A DNA stretch of 64,000 nucleotides from Atriophallophorus winterbourni (lineage: Eukaryota > Platyhelminthes > Trematoda > Plagiorchiida > Microphallidae), in NCBI GenBank assembly GCA_013407085.1, contig JACCGJ010018216.1, forward strand, positions 19,256-83,255, given 5' to 3'. Under the pieces are notes generated by a model. It made no database searches. It had not been told where the DNA came from and saw nothing but the letters and a program-made list of their open reading frames with translations. The position numbers were made by a program, and so were the translations under genes. Of the stretch, positions 58,301 to 62,237 are shown in pieces; positions within the stretch are counted from its first letter, which is position 1; each line of letters starts with the position of its first letter.

Positions 58301-59191
58301 GATAGCAAAAGCAGTCTTGCTGAGCTTGATGAATGAATGAATGTATGGAAGCACAAGTCTGATCCAGGCAAAGTGCCGCGCAGTCACAGACTAGACGTGG
58401 GCTAAGATACTGTCAGGTTGCCCAGGTCTAGACTGATATGAGAGACATGCATGCAAGCGTGCCAGGAGTTGGACGTTTGTGTCATTGCACTTATGAGACA
58501 TGTGTCATGTGAAAGCATTTTCATTCAGCGAGACCTTATCTTCACTGCCACTCTAAATAATGTTAACCACTAGACCGTGTGTCTAACCGTTACAGGTGCT
58601 TTCTCGACAGCTGTCTGTAACAGTTGAACACCTGGATCTGATGACCCTATTGGGCCCAAGCACATTTCTGGACCGTTTGTCGGCTCGAATTCCCACTTGA
58701 CATGTATGTGTGCTTCCACACCACTTTGTCATAGTATCTGCACAGCTAGTGTGTTTGATGTTCAGTAGTTCCAGTGGATAGTATTGTGTCTTGGTCTTGT
58801 TGTGGTCTTGTCAGCTTGTGGTGGTTTCACTATCATTTTCAATTTCCATACAAATGACATACAGTATGCAATCCGAGTATCTGTTGGAGTCGTTTCACAC
58901 TGAATCTTAGACTTGTTTGCAACCAGTATCTCGTTTAATCTTACTGGGCTTCCGTTTATTCATTAATCGGTTGTTCACTTTAAACCTGCATTCCAATTGC
59001 AGATCCATCGTCTCTCGGATTCATCTTCGCTGTCTTCCGAATCCAGTGCAATCGGTACCAAAACGAAGCGTACTTCCGGACGTTGTGCCTCCTTGTCCAG
59101 CGCAACCTCGTCCTCGGATTGCAGTTTGTCGTCCTCCTCGTCCTCTTATTCACCGGTGACGAACAAGAAATCGAGAACCGCGTGTGGATGA
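28084..59191 (+). CDS. NIPBL: Cohesin loader NIPBL / Nipped-B / Scc2 (25-exon gene)
   Basis: NIPBL, with its partner MAU2, loads the cohesin ring onto chromosomes in the nucleus and stimulates cohesin ATPase and loop extrusion. I placed 25 exons by matching GT/AG borders, phase and similarity to the animal family: 28084-28316, 28344-28638, 29926-31042, 31250-31872, 31958-32081, 33635-34434, 34574-34832, 36223-36718, 38105-38449, 38952-39429, 41328-41846, 41925-42398, 43505-43669, 45735-45831, 48029-48395, 49193-49350, 49488-49663, 50137-50470, 51665-51966, 52890-53108, 53181-53680, 55779-56110, 56555-56943, 57556-58056, 59003-59191. They sum to 9492 bases (3163 residues plus stop), all junction phases agree, and no internal stop results. 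Human NIPBL has about 2800 residues. Residues 1-180 match the family N-terminus, about 180-1000 are low complexity, about 1000-2800 are HEAT-rich loader sequence and the rest is a Ser/Lys-rich tail. It appears intact and functional. Confidence 0.93.
28317..28343 (+). other. NIPBL: 27-base intron 1
   Basis: GTAAGT donor and TTTTTAG acceptor. Removing it restores the reading frame into exon 2; retaining it gives a TAA stop at once. It is among the shortest spliceosomal introns one would expect. Confidence 0.85.
28344..28638 (+). CDS. NIPBL: NIPBL exon 2
   Basis: Residues about 78-176. It begins IYTNTGDIQ, includes LPSLLKVLIDGGVFSD (corresponding to the family's LLQAVL-x-RSP-x-VF region) and ends with a basic cluster KAPKRKVK, a plausible nuclear localisation signal. 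GTAATT donor, phase 0. Confidence 0.9.
28639..29925 (+). other. NIPBL intron 2
   Basis: No gene within. A very degenerate trace of SINE-like family A is possible around 29530-29590 (GCCCACGTACAGTCTGTAACTATG). Confidence 0.5.
29926..31042 (+). CDS. NIPBL: NIPBL exon 3 (large low-complexity exon)
   Basis: Residues about 177-548. The polypyrimidine tract and CAG acceptor give phase 0. The sequence is rich in Ser, Pro, Thr and Asn with no recognisable domain, as in the poorly conserved N-terminal half of NIPBL. It ends at a GTAAAT donor in phase 1. Confidence 0.85.
31250..31872 (+). CDS. NIPBL: NIPBL exon 4
   Basis: Residues about 549-756. It opens with a basic patch GRRRRTELEEL and contains ERVKRRRQQRG, both candidate nuclear or DNA/RNA contacts, within Ser/Asn/Arg-rich low-complexity sequence. 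The donor GTATAT follows at 31873 in phase 0. Confidence 0.85.
31958..32081 (+). CDS. NIPBL: NIPBL exon 5
   Basis: Residues about 757-797, Pro/Leu-rich (PPTPKLPTLLPLNN). Acceptor TTTCGGCAG, donor GTACGT, phase 1. A SINE-like copy lies 177 bases downstream. Confidence 0.8.
32258..32364 (-). repeat. SINE-like family A, partial copy
   Basis: Carries the 5' half of the consensus in antisense: AGTGAGACTCCAGCGTGTTT, GCATGCAGCTCA, ATTTAGCAC and ACGATTGCACATC. Located in intron 5. Confidence 0.75.
32490..33195 (+). repeat. RTE-like element 3' end with stem-loop
   Basis: Decayed polymerase C-terminus (the 'LRWLGHVL' region is readable as a corrupted block near 32610) followed by the conserved 3' UTR. 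The hairpin GAGGTG-TAGG-CACCTC is at 33009-33024, and a GATGATGATAATGATGATGG tail is at the end. In intron 5. Confidence 0.75.
33635..34434 (+). CDS. NIPBL: NIPBL exon 6
   Basis: Residues about 798-1064. The first two thirds are acidic and Ser/Pro-rich. The end (SRHELNSLYVYSAQLHLGG to MLTSLSD) aligns with the start of the conserved NIPBL body. The start at 33635 is preferred for its strong CCTTTTTTCAG acceptor; an AG at 33660-33661 would also keep the frame and shorten the exon by 9 codons. Confidence 0.85.
34574..34832 (+). CDS. NIPBL: NIPBL exon 7
   Basis: Residues about 1065-1150. It contains ALNIIVAPDMPRPLLMEDVL, very close to the conserved family segment around 'I-M-SPNMPK-x-x-x-IEDVI'. 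Acceptor GTTTACAG, donor GTTAGT, phase 1. Confidence 0.92.
35180..35525 (+). pseudogene. Non-LTR polymerase C-terminal fragment
   Basis: In a shifted frame the DNA reads CETW followed by a VFDTRCL-like block and CWLRWLGDVSRMP. It is the same family as 39985-40510, with many shared blocks (tttgacacccgttgcctgtg; atagatgtctgc). In intron 7. Confidence 0.6.
35534..35662 (+). repeat. SINE-like family A, 3' half with CATA tail
   Basis: Carries CATATCTGTCT.GGCCTGGGCA, CTTTGCCTGGATCAGACTTGTGC and ends in (CATA)n. In intron 7. Confidence 0.8.
35915..36091 (+). repeat. Interspersed repeat family C, copy 1
   Basis: Shares TTTGCTTATCTGCTTTTCCTG, GCATATTC.(C)TT and CATGNTGCTT blocks with copies at 36862-36975 (opposite strand) and 57165-57330. 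In intron 7. Confidence 0.6.
36223..36718 (+). CDS. NIPBL: NIPBL exon 8
   Basis: Residues about 1151-1315. It contains YNQYETHRKLILEEIFTNL, one of the best conserved stretches of the cohesin loader. The acceptor AATCAG gives the required phase 1 entry, and the donor is GTAATT in phase 2. The preceding intron carries an RT remnant, a SINE-like copy and a family C repeat. Confidence 0.93.
36862..36975 (-). repeat. Interspersed repeat family C, copy 2
   Basis: Inverted relative to copies 1 and 3. Reverse complement shares AAGCTGCTTTTTGCGCATTTGC and GCTTATCTGCTTTTCCTG. In intron 8. Confidence 0.6.
37122..37155 (-). repeat. SINE-like family A, terminal fragment
   Basis: Only the tail-proximal end is present: GAATGAATGAACGCACAAACC then TGATCCAGGC. 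In intron 8. Confidence 0.6.
38105..38449 (+). CDS. NIPBL: NIPBL exon 9
   Basis: Residues about 1316-1430. FVPIHALTALLLSLTQGLVQ matches the loader's 'MYIQMVTAL-LQLIQ' helix. Acceptor CCCTTTTCAG, donor GTGAGT, phase 2. Confidence 0.9.
38952..39429 (+). CDS. NIPBL: NIPBL exon 10
   Basis: Residues about 1431-1590. It contains RPLLDTLTTDLL and EWPVAMTLLGVFGAIVVQHLSSN, aligned with the family's 'EWPAAELLLSLLGRLLVHQFSN'. The acceptor TTTTTCTCAG is followed by a single-base phase completion. Donor GTAATT, phase 0. Confidence 0.93.
39720..39902 (-). repeat. SINE-like family A
   Basis: Nearly complete antisense copy from GAAAGCACAAGCCTGATCC to CAATTTAGCAC, including the GTAGTGAG / CTCACTAC stem. In intron 10. 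Confidence 0.85.
39985..40510 (+). pseudogene. Non-LTR polymerase C-terminal fragment
   Basis: The frame reads ARMRWFGHVLRTPHYRLPF then NRPGGQSISR. Upstream blocks match 35180-35525. Antisense to nothing known; lies in intron 10. Confidence 0.65.
41001..41099 (+). repeat. SINE-like family A, 3' part
   Basis: ATCTGTCTAGGTCTGGGCAA through CTTTGCCTGGACCCAGGCTTGTGC. In intron 10, about 230 bases upstream of exon 11. Confidence 0.75.
41328..41846 (+). CDS. NIPBL: NIPBL exon 11
   Basis: Residues about 1591-1763. It starts RFFLASWLYEYAREMN, equivalent to the loader's 'KFYIAQWFRD'. It includes a Ser/Asn-rich insert (about residues 1655-1705) not typical of the vertebrate protein. Donor GTAAGT at 41847, phase 0. 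Confidence 0.9.
41847..41924 (+). other. NIPBL: 78-base stop-free intron 11
   Basis: GTAAGT to TTTTTCAG, length divisible by three with no in-frame stop, so retention would add 26 residues. Homology favours removal, because flanking residues align directly with the family. Confidence 0.75.
41925..42398 (+). CDS. NIPBL: NIPBL exon 12 (core HEAT repeats)
   Basis: Residues about 1764-1921. It holds AVPVRTKALRSIS, DHSTAVREAAVDLISRLL and ERILDKGVSVRKRVIRCFREL, the highly conserved HEAT-repeat block of sister-chromatid cohesion loaders. Ends at a GTAGTT donor in phase 0. Confidence 0.95.
42515..42750 (+). repeat. SINE-like family A, reference full-length copy
   Basis: Complete order of blocks from TGCACGGATGTGCAATCGTG to GTGCTTTCATACCATAC. 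The stem GGTAGTGAG (42584-42592) pairs perfectly with CTCACTACC (42617-42625). In intron 12. Confidence 0.88.
43505..43669 (+). CDS. NIPBL: NIPBL exon 13
   Basis: Residues about 1922-1976. VTDLFQNLWFTSIPE aligns with 'VNETFQKLWFTPTP' of the family. Acceptor TTTACAG. The donor GTCAGA is weak but sits at the homology end, phase 0. Confidence 0.9.
44921..45010 (-). repeat. SINE-like family A, partial
   Basis: CTGATTGAGGCAAAGTGCC, GTCAGTGACTGCACGTGGAC and TGTCAGGTTGCC-like blocks. In intron 13. Confidence 0.7.
45424..45661 (+). repeat. SINE-like family A, full-length copy
   Basis: From TGCACGG to GTGCTTTCATACTATACC. The stem is GGTGGTGAG / CTCACTACC, so one A-U pair has become a G-U pair. In intron 13, just upstream of exon 14. 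Confidence 0.85.
45735..45831 (+). CDS. NIPBL: NIPBL exon 14 (short)
   Basis: Residues about 1977-2008, only 97 bases. It reads DLACEQMINRILLLIKRHT, matching the loader's 'ACTQLVDNLVEHILK'. Acceptor GGCTTTAG, donor GTAAGT, phase 1. A SINE-like copy ends about 75 bases upstream of the acceptor. Confidence 0.87.
46710..46919 (+). repeat. SINE-like family A, near full-length
   Basis: From ACGGATGTGCAATCGTGCAG to GTGCTTTCATGCATACATACC with a small internal deletion near CAGTCTCTGATCAGG. In intron 14. Confidence 0.85.
46920..47340 (+). repeat. RTE-like 3' end with variant stem-loop
   Basis: Shares TGCATGACAGTGA, GCTGATGTCGATCTA and TTTAGTGCTGT blocks with the other RTE-like 3' ends. The hairpin is GAGATG-TAGG-CGTCTC at 47240-47255, still able to pair. 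In intron 14. Confidence 0.65.
47335..47800 (-). pseudogene. RTE-like endonuclease fragment
   Basis: Read on the minus strand: GMRKSAVINNE, VEVAALQETRVPDTGMLTE and YIFLGKEG. Further on come TITLVNVYIPMVSATPAEKD. These are ordered motifs of the N-terminal endonuclease of RTE-type elements, including the AALQET catalytic Glu region. A frame break lies near 47690. In intron 14, opposite in orientation to the 3' end beside it. Confidence 0.75.
48029..48395 (+). CDS. NIPBL: NIPBL exon 15
   Basis: Residues about 2009-2130. FLLASLHLIGRCKPKLLVVH aligns with 'ITTLFLFSKIRPQLMVKHAMT', followed by HLISVIEIALAKL. Acceptor CTCATACAG, donor GTAGGT, phase 2. Confidence 0.92.
49193..49350 (+). CDS. NIPBL: NIPBL exon 16
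   Basis: Residues about 2131-2183. HLETLQKDVIQLMQRQGRIV matches 'IEEDLMKLIIKYGMTVV'. The end IFEQFYG matches the family's 'FNRYYG'. Donor GTAAGA, phase 1. Confidence 0.92.
49488..49663 (+). CDS. NIPBL: NIPBL exon 17
   Basis: Residues about 2184-2242. SVLRALYIVGLMCKHFQL aligns with 'ALLRSLFTVGALCRHFDF'. Acceptor TTTCACCAG, donor GTGAGT, phase 0. Confidence 0.92.
50137..50470 (+). CDS. NIPBL: NIPBL exon 18
   Basis: Residues about 2243-2353. CRKAIMGISFMVCHYDQLLC and the following helix match 'TKAIIGLGFAFIQHPSLM'. Acceptor CTTTTCCAG, donor GTAAGT, phase 1. Confidence 0.92.
50762..50874 (+). repeat. SINE-like family A, 3' half
   Basis: ATATCTGTCTAGGCCTGG through GGCTTGTGATTTCGTACATACATACG. In intron 18. 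Confidence 0.75.
50909..50998 (-). repeat. SINE-like family A, diverged 5' half
   Basis: AAACTCTAGTGTGTATCCGCATGAAGCTCAG resembles the antisense of the stem region. In intron 18, close to the opposite-strand copy at 50762. Confidence 0.55.
51299..51507 (-). repeat. SINE-like family A
   Basis: Nearly complete antisense copy from AAGCACAGGTAAAGTGCC to GTACGATTGCAC. In intron 18, ending about 160 bases upstream of exon 19. Confidence 0.8.
51665..51966 (+). CDS. NIPBL: NIPBL exon 19 (C-terminal HEAT block)
   Basis: Residues about 2354-2454. FISVVIRQGLVHPVQMIPSL is close to the family's 'VIALTLNQGLIHPVQCVPYL', the Nipped-B C-terminal domain. Acceptor TGTTCTTCAG, donor GTGAGT, phase 0. Confidence 0.95.
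52580..52749 (+). repeat. SINE-like family A, 5'-truncated
   Basis: From GCTGCGTGTTGAAACACGCTGG to GTGCTTTCATACATACATACAT. In intron 19, about 140 bases upstream of exon 20. Confidence 0.8.
52890..53108 (+). CDS. NIPBL: NIPBL exon 20
   Basis: Residues about 2455-2527. MHAVQGIRMSYCLQ and LRSHRQNRRSFISNML align with the loader's 'MKAVAGMKMSYQVQ' and 'IRGNRQHRRAFLISLL'. The end is ambiguous between donors at 53109 (GTTGGT) and 53118 (GTTGTT), a difference of three residues. Confidence 0.92.
53109..53180 (+). other. NIPBL: 72-base stop-free intron 20
   Basis: Lies inside a single long open frame (52710-53903). GT start, TTCCTTACAG end, length divisible by three. If retained it would add a hydrophobic stretch of 24 residues with no counterpart in the family. 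Confidence 0.7.
53181..53680 (+). CDS. NIPBL: NIPBL exon 21
   Basis: Residues about 2528-2693. LIFVGDQLAHFPYLVHDEVL aligns with 'LLYIADNLACFPYQTQEEPL'. It ends with MLSLKRHLRDVYGVTD, matching 'MLKQHLKNLCGFSD'. Donor GTTTGT, phase 2. Confidence 0.93.
54102..54168 (+). repeat. SINE-like family A, 3' end only
   Basis: CAGTCTCTGACTGTACTGCAC, CTTTGCCTGGATCAGTCTTG and CATACC repeats. In intron 21. Confidence 0.75.
54640..55440 (+). pseudogene. RTE-like polymerase C-terminus and 3' end
   Basis: Readable blocks include [29 protein letters not shown] and SAWRRCKGGQN, followed by the family 3' UTR and a GATGATGATGATC tail. The 3' stem-loop of its relatives is missing here, apparently removed by a small deletion near 55295. 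In intron 21. Confidence 0.75.
55463..55698 (-). repeat. SINE-like family A, full-length
   Basis: Complete antisense copy from TATGGTATGAAAGCACAAGC to CAATTGCACATCCGTGCA, ending about 80 bases upstream of exon 22. In intron 21. Confidence 0.85.
55779..56110 (+). CDS. NIPBL: NIPBL exon 22
   Basis: Residues about 2694-2804. KLKDYSPSDPPKQWDRPV matches the family's 'KIQKYSPSESAKVYDKAI'. HFIRLRQQLLSLD matches the 'YLDFKLLMEHLD' region. Acceptor GTTTTTCTCCAG, donor GTAAAT, phase 1. Confidence 0.92.
56181..56282 (-). repeat. SINE-like family A, diverged partial
   Basis: TATCCAGGCAATGTGCC, ATAGACTGCGTGTGGGCTAAG and CTGGCCTAGACAG. In intron 22. Confidence 0.65.
56555..56943 (+). CDS. NIPBL: NIPBL exon 23 (Ser/Lys-rich tail)
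   Basis: Residues about 2805-2934. Low complexity, rich in Ser, Arg and Lys (GRQQKRSTVKR, KTKRKLKS). Acceptor TTTTCTCAG, donor GTATGT, phase 0. The tail is expected to be disordered. Confidence 0.85.
57165..57330 (+). repeat. Interspersed repeat family C, copy 3
   Basis: CAAGCTGCTTTTACACGCATTTGC, GCATATTCCGCTTGCCCGC and CTATCTGTTTTTCCTG. In intron 23. Confidence 0.6.
57556..58056 (+). CDS. NIPBL: NIPBL exon 24
   Basis: Residues about 2935-3101. A basic and polar tail (KSVHSMRS, FGKRKLKPQNGR, RPKKPNR). Acceptor ATTTCTAG in phase 0, donor GTGCGT at 58057. The frame remains open for about 100 more bases, so the donor choice rests on phase and splice consensus. Confidence 0.8.
58329..58443 (-). 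repeat. SINE-like family A, 3' half with GAAT tail
   Basis: GAATGAATGAATGTATGG then GCACAAGTCTGATCCAGGC and TGTCAGGTTGCCCAGGTCT. In intron 24. Confidence 0.75.
59003..59191 (+). CDS. NIPBL: NIPBL exon 25 and stop
   Basis: Residues about 3102-3163, ending TGA at 59189-59191. Strongly Ser-rich with a KTKRTSGR basic patch. The acceptor CAATTGCAG gives phase 0. Homology does not reach this tail, so the last exon is supported by frame and splice sites only. Confidence 0.75.
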   Translation: MHRLSDSSSLSSESSAIGTKTKRTSGRCASLSSATSSSDCSLSSSSSSYSPVTNKKSRTACG

Positions 59192-60078
59192 TCACTGCCT
59201 CTCATTAGTCTTTTCATTTCGTTATGTTTCCTTGTTACCTTTGGATTATTCATTGCATTTGCTCGCTGCGTCCAGCAAAAAATTTCACTCCTACTTCGCT
59301 TTCTCAGAACAGAAATCTGTTTCGTTTGCTTGTTTGTTTGTTTGCCATCTTCACTCGATCAATGCATTCAAAAGTGACCTGTGATTTGTTCCCGCATCCT
59401 AACTCAAATGTACACTCGAAATATCCTCAGTGATCTCCGTTTTCCCTAGTCTCATTCATCGTTGCTCGAACAGCTTCCTCTATCATGTCTTTCTCATTGT
59501 GGTTATTTTCCGATCGTTACGCTTCCTGGTCTCCGCTAGCGTTGTGCCGCTCCTCATGGTGTTCGGTGTCTCGATCGCGTCGGGAAAGTTGTGCAGCTGG
59601 ACCATTCCCCTTTATGAGATCCCCCTTTTTATTGATCATTTATTCACGTTTCTTTTTTCGCAGTTTCAGAACAACTGTTATGTTTTTTTCGCATCGATTT
59701 CCCTTGTGGCATTGTTGCTAGTAGTCGTTCTCGAATCATGCTATCAGTTGCGGCAAGTAATCCGCGAAACGCAGCTTCTTTAATGCGTCCAACTGTTCAT
59801 TTTGACTGTTCTTTCGTTTGTTCACCTTGCCTTTTGTGTGTGTGTGCAATGCACGCAATGTACATCCGCTAATGAATAATAATGCAGATTTTATTGAATC
59901 GAAAAAAAAACATTTTGTGTATTGCTTGGTATCAAAGTTATTTATTTGTTGAACCTATCCTTCTTCTTGCTGAAAATTAACTCTGACTTGGCTACCATAA
60001 TTTTACATCATCCAATCTTTACTTAGCTAATCGAATTCGCCCCTCAGGTTGTGGATCTAATTAGCTTTCACAATGTTT
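59192..60078 (+). other. NIPBL 3' UTR and downstream sequence
   Basis: T-rich sequence after the stop. I see no canonical AATAAA in the first 800 bases, so the cleavage site is unknown. An A-run at about 59901-59910 is present. The open frame 59430-59783 is hydrophobic only because the DNA is T-rich. Confidence 0.4.
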
Positions 60079-60160
60079 GAGCAGGCTGACATTATCTCAA
60101 CCCATGTGCAAACCGTTACGGTGTGACACTTTGCCTCGATCCACGGGTTTGTACACTCCA
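60079..60160 (+). repeat. SINE-like family A, degenerate
   Basis: GACATTATCTCAACCCATG, GTGACACTTTGCCTCGATCC and TTTGTACACTCC recall the family order, with low identity. Confidence 0.4.
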
Positions 60161-60906
60161 TGAAATCAGTCTCAAGTCAAAGACATTCCGCGCTATCTAG
60201 TGATACATATATGGTTAGAATACCGTCAAGTTCCCGTGACGCTTACGTGAAGAAAAAATCAGCGAGGTTTTCGGCTTTGGCTCATTACGGTACTCTAGTT
60301 AGGATGCCTCCTTTAAAATCTTCAGCACATTGGTTTCAAAAGTTGAGTAGATAATGGACTGTATATGCATTGCTTTTGTTCGGTGTCTTCTTGCAATGTT
60401 TGTCAACGAAGGAGCTCACCAGGTCTTCAGGTTTCAAAGCCATCCTCATCAATGTCTAACCCACTATTATCTGTCAGATTAGGTATGTATGGCGACGCCT
60501 TTGTGCAGAGACAAATGTATGGGAATTCGCGTTTTGGTGCACACGTTGACTCGTCAACCAATCGCTGCTCGTGCAGCATACGTTTCCTGCGTTTTAATGC
60601 CGTACAGTGGTTCTTAGTTTGCTTATATTTGTCGTAGTTTCTCCTGCATTTTTGTGATGAAACTGCTCTCCTTATATGGGGACAGAAAGCATATTTAGTT
60701 TTTTATATATTACGGAAAATATAAAATTGGGACAAATTCGGTACAATCGTTCTGTGCTGGCACCTTTTTCATTGATTTCCAGCTATAGTCACATGAGACA
60801 TAAAAGGTAAAAAAAGATTTCTCAATTAAATTTTTTAATGTGAAACACAAGGTAGAAAAATAGGTTGAATAGAAAATAATGTATTTCCTTCATGCAGTCA
60901 TCGCGA

Positions 60907-61350
60907 TCAAAACCCATGGAATGCCGCAAAACAGTTCTTTTGCATGTCTAAGCATAAGTGGACATTGCATTTAGTGCAGAATATCTTCGTCTTTCCAGGA
61001 CAGTTTTTGAACCTGCATCGGTTTCTTTTTTTCTCGACACAAGGCACGTGTGCCACTTGGTCCAACCTCACATCGTCGGATGGGGCTCCACACCTTTTGC
61101 TGCTAGCGTCTTTACCTCTTAGAGATGGGCGTCCACGTTTAGGAGGCAAGTAAATTTTTACAGCTTTGGTAAGGGTGAAAGCTACCTCAAGTTTGAAGGA
61201 AGCAAGCCCCTTGCAGTCTCTAAGATAACAAAGCCATAAATTAACTATAGCCATGTCAATGAAGTGATAGATCAGACGGTGATAAGCTTTCTTTGATTTC
61301 ATGCTTATTCTATACAAAAAAGAAGATGGTCTGCCAAATCTACACCACCC
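60907..61350 (-). pseudogene. piggyBac transposase, C-terminal part
   Basis: Contains KSKKAYHRLIYHFIDMAIVN, the family's conserved region after the last catalytic residue. It ends with a Cys-rich finger, CRFKNCPGKTKIFCTKCNVHLC to CFAAFHG. It is joined to the upstream part by a one-base shift in a run of T bases near 61316-61325 (plus coordinates). Confidence 0.85.
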
Positions 61351-62080
61351 ATTGACGTTTTGTATCGTTTCACAATATCGGGGCAAGGTACTTCAATGGA
61401 CCTCTTTGTAGTTTCATCAAATCTACGGCCAGTTGATAAAGGATTTGCCCTGGCAAATGTAGACATCAAATTGACTACTTTGTTGTCGTACCAGCGAACC
61501 AGAGTGATACTTGAATGTCCCTCCACCAGTTCTTTATCCTCAAAGGGGCCCCTGCCTTTTTTCATTAGGCGCTGGTCATTCTTCGTGTTTTTTGGTAAGC
61601 CAGCTAATGGTGGCAGTCTAACTGTGCCGCAACAAAATATTCCCACATCTGACAAGTATTGCAGAAGGGGCACAGAGGTGAACCAGTTATCAAAAAATAC
61701 AAGATGGTTCTCATTGGAAGGAATGGTCTTGGCAAGATGTAGCACAATATTTGAGCTAGCACCGATGTTTGGGACGTTGGGATCATCGACGGGGGATATT
61801 TTCTCAGTATATTGGATGAAATCGCACATCATCCCACGATCGCCAGCGAGTACGAAAGGTTTGTGGCCAAACGTTTTAGGTTTATTTGGCAGGTATTGTT
61901 TGAGCCTTGATCTGCCTTTGAATGGCACCATTTGCTCATCAACGCAGAGATTTTGCTCTTTGGTTAAGTTTTGGAATTTTGTTCTTAGATGGTTTACTAG
62001 AGGTTTCACTTTAAGCATTGAGTCAAAATCAGCATCTCCAGGTTTACCAAACGAGAGCAGTTTGTTGACAACTGGCGCGC
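61305..62080 (-). pseudogene. piggyBac transposase, catalytic part (5'-truncated)
   Basis: Shows LCVDEQMVPFKGRS (first catalytic Asp), HLVFFDNWFTSVPLL (second Asp), a VRWYDNKVV region and SMGGVDLADH (third Asp). Upstream codons before the nominal ATG at 62018 remain family-like (LLSFGKPGDADFDSM) to about 62080, so the true start is lost. The frame ends at the homopolymer shift into the C-terminal part. Confidence 0.87.
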
Positions 62081-62237
62081 CGCATGGCTCAGCCGTCTCA
62101 AACGCATACGAAACGAGAGCAGAACGCGTGCCGATTCCGATACCCCCGGCATACGAAAGTGATCTGTCTAATTTAACCTATCATATACCTTTAAATTTTG
62201 TGTACCGAATTTGCCCCATTCGACCGTTAAGGGTTAA

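Larger units (their letters stand above)
60700..62237 (-). mobile_element. Shortened piggyBac-like transposon
   Basis: The right end (62201-62233) ends in GGG followed by TTAA at 62234-62237. Its reverse complement contains GGGGCAAATTCGGTACA, matched at 60729-60745 by GGGACAAATTCGGTACA in opposite orientation, giving terminal inverted repeats. The left outer boundary is not precise; no clean TTAA-CCC is visible there. The length of about 1.5 kb is well below the usual 2.4 kb, and the transposase N-terminus is missing. Confidence 0.75.

Noticed and set aside
59430..59783. Hydrophobic 117-residue membrane-like protein
   Set aside because: T-rich 3' untranslated sequence readily gives hydrophobic frames; there are no splice, start or family signals.
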